Shown: positions 22,084 to 32,998, counted from the first letter of the stretch. The stretch is 64,000 bases of DNA from Nephrocerus scutellatus (GCA_947095585.1 OX352761.1:61062832-61126831); one strand, 5' to 3'. Numbers and translations are program-made. Notes: generated from the sequence alone by a model not told the origin.

Positions 22084-22849
22084 AAAAAATTATACTAATT
22101 TGTGTGTACTTAAACAAAAAGAGAAATTAGTTCCACAAAATTTTAATATTATTGGAAATGAGCTTTATGTCTTAAATACTATAATTAGTTTGAGATGTAC
22201 AGTATATATTTCTATTATTTCAAAATGTCTTGAAAAATTCAATTAAATAGGAAAACAACAAAAATAACTCATCTGCACACTCCACATAATTTAGTCGTCC
22301 ATCTTATATTTAAGGTGTTTTATTAAATTTCCTTTAAATGGTGAATTGCGATTAGCACTTTTCCTTTCTTTTTCGCTGCGACTGCGGTTGATGAAATTTT
22401 AAAATTCTTTTTGAATGATTTCTTATGTTGCTCCCGTGCAATGCAAATGTTTATTTTCACTACTTTTTCTGAATTCACATAAAAAGTTTTTTTATTAAAT
22501 GTACTTTGCCAGAACTTTGCTGGATTTACTATGTACCTCTTGTGCAAATTTTTTTTTCTTATTTTCAAGAAAATAAGACTATGGCCACTGATTTAAAAAA
22601 AAAATAAAAATGTTGACTATGCATATTTGGTAGATTTTTTTTTATGCATGTTTATGTGTCTATATAGGGCACTTTGTCTATATAGGGCACTTTGCCTATA
22701 CTAAATTTGCAAGGTTCTACTCCTAGGTTATTCTCCTTATGAAAGATGAAAAATGACTGACTGTTCTTTCTTTTTCGTCGACTAGGAAAACTACCCGCAT
22801 ATCATAGAACATTCTGGAAATAATTTTTGTGCGAAAGTCTCTTTCCTTT
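22084..22849. other. No gene seen; short 18-bp tandem duplication
   Basis: AT-rich. TCTATATAGGGCACTTTG occurs twice in tandem at about 22,659-22,694. An 81-codon minus-strand frame (22,323-22,568) is Lys-rich and probably random. Confidence 0.35.
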
Positions 22850-23104
22850 TGTGACGATGGCCGTACTGAGAGATTGAGTCACTAATGTAAGTTGAGTTGA
22901 GTTGTTAGTGGTTTTTTAGATAATAAGACCGTTGTGGAAGAGAAGGAAAAAAGAAGTAGGAGTATTTTATATGATTTGTTATATCTGTATTGGCTCATTA
23001 TCATTAACGCATGAGATTATTGAGATTGAGAGATGAGAACGTGCTTATGAAGAGAAGTCAATTATTCGTCATAGTACAACGAATTACTATTTTTACACTC
23101 AACA
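22850..23104 (+). repeat. Probable 5' LTR (255 bp)
   Basis: Begins TGTGACGATGGCC and ends ACACTCAACA, directly followed by a TGG-type primer-binding site and then a gag start 270 bp on. There is no second copy in the window to prove the borders, so this is inferred from the context and the TG...CA ends. Confidence 0.5.
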
Positions 23105-23107
23105 TTT

Positions 23108-23122
23108 TGGTGACCCCGACAG
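23108..23122 (+). other. Probable primer-binding site
   Basis: TGGTGACCCCGACAG starts four bases after the presumed LTR end. It has the usual TGG start, complementary to a tRNA CCA end. The tRNA is not identified. Confidence 0.45.
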
Positions 23123-23166
23123 TTTAATTTGTTTTAACGTGGTCCACCAGTGATCACAGTAAAGTT

Positions 23167-23253
23167 GTGCGTGAACTAGGCCTGAACATAGCTCCTTAAT
23201 TCGTCCCTGATCTTCCAGTGATCATTTCGTGCGTGAGCTAGGCCTGAACATAG
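23167..23253 (+). repeat. Duplicated leader segment (62-bp period)
   Basis: GTGCGTGAACTAGGCCTGAA (23,167) recurs with one change at 23,229, both followed by CATAG. It lies in the untranslated leader between the primer-binding site and gag. GATCA-containing segments flank each copy. Confidence 0.6.
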
Positions 23254-23374
23254 TTCTGTAATTCATTGCCGTAATCAACCACTGATCATTGGAAATAATC
23301 TCAAATCCCGAAATCATCAATCTCGAGATCCCGCATTCATCACATCAACAAAACAAACAACTTAAAATACCATT

Positions 23375-23740
23375 ATGGAGCAAGCTACAGCAAGTCAAAA
23401 AGAACTAGGGAATGAAATCCAAAGGATAATTAAAAACTTTAAAAAGGATTCTGCAGACCGCAAAACTACTACAGAATACTTCACCGCTAGACTAGAGCAG
23501 CACGATGCTGCATGGGAGCAGTTTGAAGGTATCGATGGTAAGATTCGTGCTCTACCCGACGTACAAGCAGAGCATGAATATTTCACGTCGGACTTCTTTA
23601 TCACCATCAAGTTACTATACCTTAAGTATAAGTAAATCCTAAAAGAAGCGCTGGCGAAGCTAGAAACCAGAAAGTTCATACCAATTTAACAGGAGCAACA
23701 ATCCGTATCGACAAACAAAGATGAAAATCAACAGTCTTCG
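23375..23740 (+). pseudogene. LTR-retrotransposon Gag N-terminal fragment
   Basis: ATG at 23,375 opens an 86-codon frame (stop at 23,633-23,635) rich in charged residues, with an RKTTTEYFTARLEQ block and a W.QF segment. The pattern resembles the N-terminal coiled Gag region of BEL/Pao elements. In another frame it continues as EALAKLETRK to about 23,700. Then it joins, without protease or RT, a repeat that also follows the gypsy pol at 31,830. It is a truncated element, probably BEL/Pao, but this short piece does not prove the class. Confidence 0.5.
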
Positions 23741-23753
23741 TCAAAACAACAAA

Positions 23754-23928
23754 ATTGTGCGTCGATTGTTCGTCTAATACCCGAAAAGGCGCATTAAAAA
23801 TTCAAACTTTCGGAATATTGCGAAGCGCCCGCTAATAAAAAAAACATTGTGCGTCAATTGCTCGTCATGGTGCCCGCAGAGGAGAATTAAAAATTTTCAC
23901 ATTCTTGATCGGAATATTAGCGTCCGCT
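23754..23928 (+). repeat. GTGCGTC/GCGAAGCGCCCGC repeat, left copy
   Basis: Contains two tandem subunits built around TTGTGCGTCGATTGTTCGTC and GCGAAGCGCCCGCTAATAAA. The same sequence lies at 31,830-32,045 straight after the gypsy pol stop, so it is probably the 3' untranslated region of that gypsy family. Its presence here suggests that another copy of the family ended at this point. Confidence 0.65.
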
Positions 23929-24009
23929 AAGAAACAGGATTGCCTGTCGTTGGTTTCCGCCCGCTCAACATGAAATAGAGGGGAAATATTGCAGAGAGGT
24001 GGTCACTCT

Positions 24010-24690
24010 CTTCGATATATATATGTAATAAAAAAATTAATTATGGTTTTGATTTCTTTTGATTAAAGATAATAATTAATTTTAGTTTTAATTTTTTTTC
24101 TTATAAATAATCATTAATTTTAGTCTGATTTTTGTTTCTCTTAAAAATTAATAATTGATTTTAGTTTTAATTTTTTTCCATATAAAAAATAATTAACTTT
24201 AGTCGGATTTTTTTTTTTTCTTAAAAATTAATAATTCATTTTAGTTTTAATTTTTATTCTTTAAAATAAAAATTAGTTTTAGTCCGATTTTTTTTTTCTT
24301 AAAAAAATTAATAATTCATTTTAGTTTTAATTTTTATTCTTTAAAATAAAAATTAATTTTAGTCTGATTTTTTTTCTCTTAAAAATTAATAATTCATTTT
24401 AATTTTAATTTTTATTCTTTAAAATAATAATTAATTCTAGTTCGATTTTTTTTCTTAAAAAAATTAATAATTGATTTTAGTTTTAATTTTTTTTTCTTTA
24501 AAATAATAATTAATTTTAGTCTGATTTTTTTTCTCTTAAAAAATAATAATTGATTTGTTTTAATTTTTTTTCTTATAAATAATAATTAGTTTTTGTCTGA
24601 TCTCGAAAAAAAAATAATAATTAATTTTAGTTTTGATTTTTTTTTTGTTATACTTAATTTTAGCTTCGATTTTTGCTTAGAACTAATACC
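24010..24690. repeat. AT-rich minisatellite, about 60-bp period
   Basis: A long series alternates AATTAATTTTAGTCTGATTT-like and AATAATTGATTTTAGTTTTA-like half-units, each followed by a T-run and AAAATTAAT. About ten degenerate repeats are visible. It lies between the gypsy 3' UTR repeat and a TATA-containing segment, so it may be internal to an LTR (U3). Confidence 0.7.
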
Positions 24691-25560
24691 TCGAAAAGGT
24701 TAATAAAAGGGGTCGATTCGGATCGATGAGGCACACCATTTATATATACGAACGCATTTTTTTCTCTCAATTGTTTTTTTCTCTTCGTCTAAAGTAGCGC
24801 CTTCAGTTTCGGTCGCACGTTCGCAGGCCTATAGACGTCGGGGAAAGCGAGGTTAGCGGAAATTGTGGTAGCTAAATTTCAAGTAAGTGACAATTAACGT
24901 TGTGTATTGATGTGTGTTGCAGCCCTCGGTTCCTTAGAAATTTTTTTTTTTGTCATTTTTTCCGGTTGTTCTTTCAGATAATATATAAATTATGTAAATT
25001 TCTTTAATTTTTTTTTGCCATACTTGTGTATGTATATACATATATCTAACCTTAGGATTCATTTATTAATTAGGTTAAGGACACAAAAGAAAAAGAAATG
25101 AAAGATTTACTTATTAAAAGAAATAAAGAGATTGTTGTTGGTCAAACCACAGAACTAAAAATGACAACTCTGAATTAATTTATATCTAGCATGCCTGGGT
25201 GAGACAGCAGGCAGTCGGCGAATGGCACCCCTGCAAACCATCTTTAAGTGATCTGAGGTCAATTTTTCTTTTCCTTTGTTTTCTCCACTTTAGTTGGTAG
25301 ATCCGTCCGTCCGTCCGTCCGAAACGCTAACTGACGGTCCGGTCCGTCCGAAGCAGTTGATTGCAACCCCAGTCCAACCAAAACATTTCGGTTTTTTTTT
25401 CCTCTAACGCACGCATAAAATTTTTGTAATAACCAGTTTCGAGGCAAGTAGGCACAACCCTCTCCCATTTCCCCTAAGATAGATCAGCGCACAAAGCTAG
25501 GCGAGCATTAGCCTACTGCCGAGGAATAATTAAGCAAAAAGGTAAATTATTACAAAAATG
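24691..25560 (+). other. Probable LTR R/U5 and leader of the gypsy element
   Basis: A TTTATATATACG TATA-like motif at about 24,741 is followed by an initiator-like CTCAGTT-free, T-rich stretch and then GC-richer DNA. Near 25,558 is ACAAAAATGGTGCCC, which could be an LTR end with a TGG-type primer-binding site. No partner LTR exists at the other end because the element is cut at about 32,050. Treat the borders as unknown. GTCC is repeated four times at 25,306-25,320. Confidence 0.3.
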
Positions 25561-25606
25561 GTGCCCATTCAGATTCAATGGATGGTCCGCATTATACGAC
25601 CTGTTA

Positions 25607-26946
25607 AGCCGGACCTATAATGCAATTTCATCTCTTTACGCTAGTGTCAAAACCCGACGATGAAATGAGCGAATACAATGAAAATGTATGCTGCGCACAT
25701 AATAGCGTTCGCAATAGTTTCGTTGACTTTGGCAATCGATTAGATGTGCGCTGGCGAGCGCATTTTCTTAAGAAAACTTGACAGTTGTCATATGTTTTTT
25801 CATTGTCATTATCATTTGAAAATGGATAGCGACAAGTTTTTGACTAAATTAATTGAGTCTATGCGCAGCAGGAGAATTCTATATGATAAAAGACATCCGA
25901 GTTATTTTAATCGTATAGAGAAGGAGAAGGCATGGGAACAAATAAGCACCGAGAATAACAAAACAGGTAACATCATATTTTCTCTTAAAACTATGACCTC
26001 TGAGTTTGTTTATTTTAATTTTAGTTAAAGAGTGCAAGGAAAAATGGAAGGCTTTGCGGGAAAGATATACACGAGAGTTAAAAAGATGAACCAGCCGTCC
26101 GGTAGTGGTCTTATCTGCGAGAACAATTGGGACCTCTTTGAAGATATGAGTTTTTTAAAAGACTCCATGAAAGCACGAAGGTAAAACAGTGTTTTTTGTG
26201 CTTCGAACTAATTACATTTGCATTTTTTCAGAACAATATGTAACGAAAATATATATGACCGTCAACCTGAAAATAACGCATCAAAAACACCAGCACAATC
26301 TCCACAAACACCAAACACCAGCACAAACAAACAAATAAGGAGTGAAGTTTTTGGCGACGTTTGTCATCGTTTTGGAAACGCAATTACAAAATTTGAAAAA
26401 CAGTTAGCAATTCCAGCTAGGTCAGCTGCAGTTGGTGAAAGCGCCGATCAGATGTTTTTGGGGATGGCGATGGAATTACTAAAAGATCTGCCAAGAGCCG
26501 TTTCTGATAAATTTAAGGCAGAAATGCTCGCAAAAATCGTAGAACTGCGGAACATATATTTAGAATAGCCTTCCATTTTTCATTGCACTCATTAACTAAA
26601 ATTAAAATAAACAAAGTAAAAAAAATATTATAATACTATCCTTAAAAATAAAAAATGTAAATATTTGATATGAAATAGTTTTTTGTTATTTATTATTATT
26701 TATTTATTTTTTGTTTTTTCAATTGTTCATTAGAAATTGACAAAGTGTATTTCTCATATCAATGGAAGTTCTGCCGCTGTAGTATGTACTTATAAAGTAC
26801 ATACGAAAAAAATGATTTTAAATGACAGATATTAACGGTGACAAAATTACATTATGGTCGGATGAGAAACTTTAGAAACTTTGGAAAGCGTTTCGTTGGG
26901 TTTTGACACTATCGTAAAGAGATGAAATTGCATTATAGTTGGGCCT
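25607..26946 (+). mobile_element. PIF/Harbinger-type DNA transposon carrying only a MADF gene
   Basis: A 1,340-bp element with terminal inverted repeats of about 53 bp. The left end starts AGCCGGACCTATAATGCAAT; the right end, reversed, starts AGGCCCAACTATAATGCAAT. Both continue with TTCATCTCTTTACG and a TAGTGTCAAAACCC block. It is flanked by TTA at 25,604-25,606 and 26,947-26,949; a TWA target duplication is the PIF/Harbinger hallmark. It holds one three-exon gene with a MADF domain and no room for a DDE transposase, so it should depend on a partner. It is inserted in the 5' region of the gypsy element. Confidence 0.82.
25822..26568 (+). pseudogene. MADF-domain accessory protein of the PIF/Harbinger element
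   Basis: Three exons by my reading: 25,822-25,966, 26,025-26,180 and 26,232-26,568, with introns of 58 and 51 nt that begin GT and end AG. Exon 1 starts MDSDKFLTKLIES and contains RHPSYFNR and KAWEQIS, the first MADF helices. Exon 2 has VKECKEKWKALRERYTREL and NNWDLFEDMSFL. Exon 3 ends in a helical tail that may be BESS-like (FLGMAMELLKDLPRAVSDKF). MADF/Myb-like proteins are the DNA-binding partners of Harbinger transposases. In exon 2 the A-run at about 26,079-26,085 is one base short: the frame hits TGA at 26,087-26,089, while the following sequence is coding in the next frame. Either a one-base loss inactivated it, or it is a homopolymer error. Confidence 0.8.
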
Positions 26947-27186
26947 TTAGGCTTTGAAGGTCACACCGGTTTTTTTCTCTCTTATGAGCTTCGTTTGAGT
27001 CGATTAGATAGATCCCATAGTGAATTGTGACTTTAGTGGGGGACTTTTGTTTATTCCTGCTCAGTCAACCTAGAGGAGCGTCTTATCAAGTACAAATGAT
27101 TCATACGTGTTAAGTTTGATTTTCTTTTCTTACTCTTTAAAATGTAGGTACCTTTCGTTGTCTGGTATACAATGCATAATAACTAA

Positions 27187-28680
27187 ATGGAATTGCGAAG
27201 GGTGCGTGTAAACACGTGTATATCCGACCACTTACAGAATGACGCTTCCTGTCCTCAGTGTAAGGAAAATATCAATTCAAAATCTCTTTCTCGGTACGTT
27301 CTTAACAGACCCACAACTCGCAGTACTCGGCATACGGTTACTGCGAGAAGTGATCAAGACCTTTTATGCGGCCAACTTAATAAAGTGGGTGACCTATCAG
27401 CAGCGTTGACCAAAGACAACACTCTACCTCTTGCGCTAAACAATGACGTAAGGCAGGCTCCGATCCAGCCCACGGATAATCCGTTTAGTTTAATCGAAAA
27501 CAATCTGGCTACTGCAACAATTAGTGGAATTAACGCTACTGATTTAAGTTTGGGGATTTCTAAAATAATAGACGAACGGATCTAGTAAGGTTTTGTACAA
27601 ATCCAACAATCCATCTCCACATTGAGCAATGGTCTACAACAATTGGCCGTGCAGCGTATGAATCCGGAAGTTCGTACGGAACCGGAATGGCCTAAAGAAA
27701 ACTTCCCGTCCTTGTCGCCAAATCACCGATCCTTTTTGAACTTACCGTCGCGAGAAGTTAATCGTCAATCGAGCGGTTCGGCCCCATACCATGTGGGATT
27801 GCGAGCCAATGAACCTGTTGGAAACAATGAGTTACCTCGGTTTTCGGCATATGCTCTGGGCAATACGAGCCGGGTTTCTAGCATTATTCAGGGATGGAAT
27901 GTTACTTTTAATGGTACAGGGACATCAGCAGAGAAATTTATATATCAGACCAACTCATAGACACACGATAGCTTAAGAGGTGATTTTCGAACGTTAAGTG
28001 AGCATAGCCATTTTCTCATTAACGGGAAAGCCAAGGAGTTGTATTGGAGATATAGGCGAACCGTAGATAGAATTGAGTGACATTCTCTTTGTGAAGCGTT
28101 GAAACTACACTCCCATAATCACCTGATTGACACCGACATTAGGGAAATGATGAGGGATAGGAAGCAACAGGATAGAGGGCCTTTCAAGGTATTTTATAAT
28201 TCGATACTAGAACTAAATGATCGCTTGCGTTACCCTTCAGCCGAAATGGAATTGGTGGAGATCTTGAGAAGGAACTTGCGACCGCAGCTTCGACGGGAAT
28301 TATTTTACTTAGACATTAACTCTGTTTCTCAACTACGGCATCTGTGCTGGCGGAGAGAAGCATTAGGTGGTGATTTAGGAGACAACGGTCTCGTTAGCAA
28401 TTCTCGACCTTATCGTAGACAAATCAGTGAAGTATCGGACGAGGAAATGGTTATCAGCGAAACGAGCAAAACGCGTGAGGAAACTAATTCGACAAAAGTT
28501 TGCTTGAATTGTCGTAAAGAGGGTCATTTCTATTTCGACTGCGTTGCGGAGAGGACGGTTTTCTGTTATGGGTGCGGATTTCCAAGGATGTACAAGCCTA
28601 ATTGCGTAAGATGTAACCCGGAAAACAGTCAGTCGGCCGTGAGCAGGAAGAGCAGCAACTTCCGCCCGATACCAAAGTAG
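27187..28680 (+). pseudogene. Ty3/gypsy Gag, broken
   Basis: Three open pieces. The first (27,187-27,585) has a Cys/His-rich start (CISDHL.NDASCPQCKE) that looks like half of a RING- or PHD-like finger; the upstream half is in another frame. The second (27,622-27,958) and third (28,099-28,680) share a frame but are separated by in-frame stops at about 27,958 and 28,078. The third holds the capsid-like helical region and a CCHC knuckle (C-X2-C-X4-H-X4-C) at 28,501-28,542, then a second CYGCG-type Cys cluster. Gag would assemble the virus-like particle. I do not see an intact start. Confidence 0.78.
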
Positions 28681-28691
28681 ACGGCTGCCAT

Positions 28692-30390
28692 TTGACTGAC
28701 CAACTTAAAGATCTTTCCCATCCCCTCAAAACTGACTCCTTAATTAACCACAGGCCGCTAGCAGTTATTCCCAAAATTTCAGTCCAAAAAGAGCCGTTCA
28801 GTTGGACGAAAGACGGGTTTCCCATTAGTATTAATCCCTATCATGTAAGACTTAGGGAATACCAGGAAGCAAAGAGTAGAATATTTTTTGAGAATCAGGT
28901 AAATTCCGTTGATATTGTCTGTAAGTTATCTGATTTGAAATCCCCAAAACAATCAACCAGCAGATTAGAAGCTTTTGGTCGAGAGTACTCCGCAGTCGCA
29001 AGGTACTAAAGGAGGCTATATCCACGATCTATAAACGCGAGGACGACATACGGCCCTATGCGAAAGTGCGGTTGCTTGGAGTATGTCTGGACTGTTGGAT
29101 AGTGGTGCGTCGATCTCGTGTCTGGGTGACAAGGCGGCCAAAACATTTCTGGAGGACAGGAAGCCGTTTGCCACATACAACGCAGTCGTACCTGTGCAAC
29201 TACCGCCGACGGAACAATTCAAAGCATTCAGGGTAGCTTTATGGCCGATGTAAACTTCCGCAACCAAACTAAACCGGTAAAAATTTTCTTAGTTCCAAGT
29301 TTAGCACAGGATCTCTATTTGGGAGTAGATTTTTGGGTAACGTTCGATTTAGCTTCCGATATCGTAGGCGAATTATCAGTAGACACTAGATCCGATTTAG
29401 TCGATTCACACTCACTATCGTGTCAGCAATCATCCCGTTTACAAAGTGCCGTAGCGTTATTTCCCTCATTTGAGAAACAAGGCTTGGGGAAGACTGATGC
29501 CCTAGAACACGTTATCGAGATCAACAAGGAAGCTAGACCCATTAAACAAAGATTTTTTCCAATTTCTCCTGCAATAGAGAGATTGACACATGCAAAAAAT
29601 CGATCGCATGCTCGAACTAGATGTAATCGAGGAACCTCAAAGTTCCTGGAGCAGTCCAGTAGTTCTGGTCAGGAAACCGAATAAAGTAAGATTATGCCTT
29701 GATTCTAGACAGGTCAATAGTGTTACCGTGAAAGATGCTTATCCGCTTCCACAAATCGATGGCATTTTAAGTCGCCTAAACTGAAAGATCTGGTGTTTGT
29801 CTATCTGGAGGATTTACTTCTCATATCAGAAGATTTTGACAGTCACATTGAGCTGCTAATAGAAGTGTCAGGGCAAATACCTAAGGCAGGTTTGACATTG
29901 AATATCGACAAGAGTAAGTTCTGTTTACGCGAAGTGAAGTATCTCGGATACATTGTAGGCAAGGGGTGTTTACGAACAGACCCGGACAAGGTTTCTGCGA
30001 TTTCCAATTATCCACCCCCTAAAACCGTTCGTCAAGTACGACATTTTTTGGGAATGGCCGATGACCGGCGATTTATCGGAAATTTCGCGAAACTGTCAGC
30101 ACCTTTAACCGACCTACTTAAAAAGGTCAAATCCTTTAAATGGACGGACGAATCTCAGAATGCCTTTGGGAGGTTGAAGGAAAAACTTACAACAGCTCCA
30201 GTGCTATCCAATCCTGATTTTAACCGACCATTCGTGATTCAGTGCGATTCCAGCCAAATAGGAGTAGGAGGCGTCCTTCTACAGTTAGATCAAGATGGAG
30301 TAAAAGTACCAGTGGCGTATATGTCGCAAAAACTAAACAGCGCCCAGCGAAACTATTTCGTCACAGAGCAAGAGTGTCTAGCCGCCATAC
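28692..30390 (+). pseudogene. Ty3/gypsy protease and RT, broken
   Basis: Protease: a LLDSGAS active-site motif near 29,094-29,114, followed in another frame by a flap-like region and LYLGVDFW (29,241-29,684). RT: the IEEPQSSWSSPVVLVRK fingers start near 29,620 (frame 29,590-29,784). The frame stops at 29,782-29,784 and the sequence jumps straight to the VFVYLEDLL block at about 29,797. The palm A motif with its catalytic Asp and some 60 residues are missing. The second catalytic box reads YLED instead of YLDD. The RT connection and RNase H start (FVIQCDSS) follow to about 30,390. It cannot be active. Confidence 0.85.
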
Positions 30391-31828
30391 GAAGAAATTT
30401 CGTGCATATGTCGAAGGACACTCATTTCAAGTCGTAACAGATCACGCCAGTTTGCAATGGCTAATGCGTCAATCGGAACTTAATGGGAGGCTCGCTCGGT
30501 GGTCGCTCAAGTTACAGGGGTTTGATTTCTCTATAGAACATCGAAAGGGCAGCTTGAACGTGGTTCCGGACGCCCTTTCAAGAATCAGTTTCGATTCTAT
30601 CATAAAAAATTTAGCACCCGAGATAGATCTCGATTCCATACATTTTGATTGTATTGAATACACGAATTTGCGCGAGGATATACTCCAAAATAACAGCTGT
30701 GTACCTGATATCAAGGTAGTGGACAAATATATCTATAAGAGAACAGAATTTGCGACGGGTAACCAGTTAAAAGAGGCATCTGCTTGGAAACTTTGGTTGC
30801 CTAATGCCCTCACCAAAAAGGCAATCACTAGCGCACACTGTCCGCCAACCTCGGCTCATGGCGGGATCTCAAAAACGTTAGAAAAACTGAAAAGAAATCT
30901 TTTTTGGCCAGGTATGACCAAAGAAGTACGAGATTTCGTCCTAAAATGCGAAGTTTGCAAAGAGACAAAAGCCCCTAACACAATTTTGCGTCCCCCGATG
31001 GGTAACCAAGCGACTTCTGACCGACCTTTTCAAAAGCTTTTCATGGATCTTTTGGGGCCATATCCCAGATCCAAGAGCGGTAACATCGGGATGTTGATTG
31101 TCTTGGAACACTTAACAAAGTTCCCGTTACTGAAACCACTGCGGAAGTTCTCCTCGAACGGCTTATGTAAGTACCTGGAGGAACACGTCTTTAACACATT
31201 TGGCGTGCCCGAGTACGTGTTAACCGATAATGGGTCACAATTCAGGTCCGTGATATTCAATAGTTTCCTAAACAGATATGGGATAGTACACAATTACACG
31301 GCAGTCTACTCACCACAATCAAACCAATCAGAGAGGGTTAATAGGTCAATCATAGCTGGGATTAGTGCTTACCTTGGTAAGTACCAACGAGAATGGGATA
31401 AACAGCTCAACAGTATCGCAGGGGCATTACGTAGTTCCCTGCATCAGTCCATCGGGTGTTCACCGTATTTCGCGTTATTTGGGCAACAAATGGTAACACA
31501 TGCCACCTCGTATAAGTTGGTTAGGAAATTGAATCTGCTAGAAGAAGGAGAGATGTGCTTGAGCAAACATGATGCTATGCACTTAATTAGGCAAAGTGTA
31601 CAAGAGCATCAAAGGAAAGTATATGAGGCCAATTGCAAGGTATATAATACCAGGGCAACGAAAGTTAATTATCTACCGGGACAAGAGATTTTTAAAAGGA
31701 ACTATGCTTTAAGTAAAAAGGGAAATAATTTTAATGCCAAACTGGCCCCGAGGTTTATTAAGTCGCGGGTAGCTAAGAATATAGGGAATAGTTACTATGA
31801 GTTAGAAGATTTAGATTGCTCTTCATAG
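30391..31828 (+). pseudogene. Ty3/gypsy RNase H end and integrase (open frame, no start)
   Basis: After another frame change at about 30,390 the frame is open for some 480 codons. RNase H: VVTDHASLQWL, then HRKGSLNVVPDALSR. Integrase: an HHCC zinc finger (H and H near AHCPPTSAHGG, CEVCKE at about 30,949-30,966), the catalytic core with FMDLLGPYP (first Asp), LTDNGSQF (second Asp) and a Glu in NQSERVNRSI. A C-terminal chromo/SH3-like tail follows up to the stop at 31,826-31,828. All three core acidic residues are present. It has no start codon of its own and relies on the broken upstream frame. Confidence 0.88.
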
Positions 31829-31829
31829 T

Positions 31830-32045
31830 GTACAAAAAAGCGCATTAAAAATTCGACATTTTTTGTTCGGAATTATCGCGAAGCGCCTGCTAATAAAAAG
31901 ATTGTGCGTCGAGTGCTCGTCAAAATGCCCGAAATAGCGAAGCGCCCGATAATAAAAGAAAGATTGTGCGTCGATTGCTCGTCATGGTGCCCGCAGAGGC
32001 GCAGTAAAAATGTTCACATTCTTGAATTATAGCGAAGCGTCCGCT
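31830..32045 (+). repeat. GTGCGTC/GCGAAGCGCCCGC repeat, right copy (gypsy 3' UTR)
   Basis: Direct repeat of 23,754-23,928, with an extra subunit. It follows the pol stop by two bases. The match ends at AGCGTCCGCT; the left copy then runs on into other DNA, while this one passes within 10 bp into the first unit of the large tandem array. The gypsy 3' LTR is therefore missing. Confidence 0.7.
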
Positions 32046-32275
32046 TATAAACATGAGTTTTTTTTATAAACGTAGTACGAGGTTGGGTCCTGGATGTGTG
32101 TTGCGGAAAGTAAATGCATTTCCAGTAAGGAAATCCATATACCCGCATCGACGGTTAGCCATCCTACAGAAGACCTATATGTCCACAAATGCCCCCAACC
32201 AATCGAAATGTATAAAGGATAATCCTAGCCGAAACAAACGACAATTTTAAGCAACACGTGGTTGGATAAATGGAT

Positions 32276-32998
32276 ATGATAGCAAAATAATAAAAATAAG
32301 ATAAAAAATATTAATAACAAAATAATAAATTGAAAGGATAATAAAATGAAAAAATAACGAAATAATAAGATAATAAAATAATAAAATAATAAGGAAATAA
32401 TAAAGAAGAAAACGAAATAATAAAAAAATGAAAAGATAACGAAATAATAAGATAATGAAATGAAAAGATAACAAAATAAAAAGATAACAAAATAAAAAGA
32501 TAACAAAATAAAAAGATAACAAAATAAAAAGATAACAAAATAAAAAGATAACAAAATAAAAAGATAACAAAATAAAAAGAGAACGAAATAAAAAAAAAAA
32601 AAAAATAATAATAATTCGTCCGAATTCCCCCCCGGATTCCGAATATAGCTAAAGTAATTTAGGTTTACCTACAATTTGATAAGTGTGAAAAAAAAATGAA
32701 AAAGAAACAAAATAATAAAATGAAAAGATAACGAAATAATAAAATAATGAAATGAAAAGATAAAAAAATAAAAAGATAAAAAGATAACAAAATAAAAAAA
32801 TAAAAAGATAACAAAATAAAAGGATAACAAAATAAAAAGATAACAAAATAAAAAGATAACGAAACAATAAAAATGAAACGATAACGAAATAATAAGATAA
32901 TAAAATAATAAAGAAGAAAACGAAATAATAAAAAATGAAAAGATAACGACATAATAAAAAATTAAAAGATAACGAAATGAAAAGTTAATAAATTGAAA
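32276..32998. repeat. A-rich minisatellite, unit 1
   Basis: Two blocks of AAAATAAAAAGATAAC-like repeats (16-bp core) mixed with GAAATAATAA and AAATGAAAAG variants. They are interrupted at 32,607-32,694 by a unique spacer. Confidence 0.85.

Noticed and set aside
22323..22568. 81-codon Lys-rich minus-strand ORF
   Set aside because: AT-rich composition explains it; there is no motif, no start context and no neighbouring gene.
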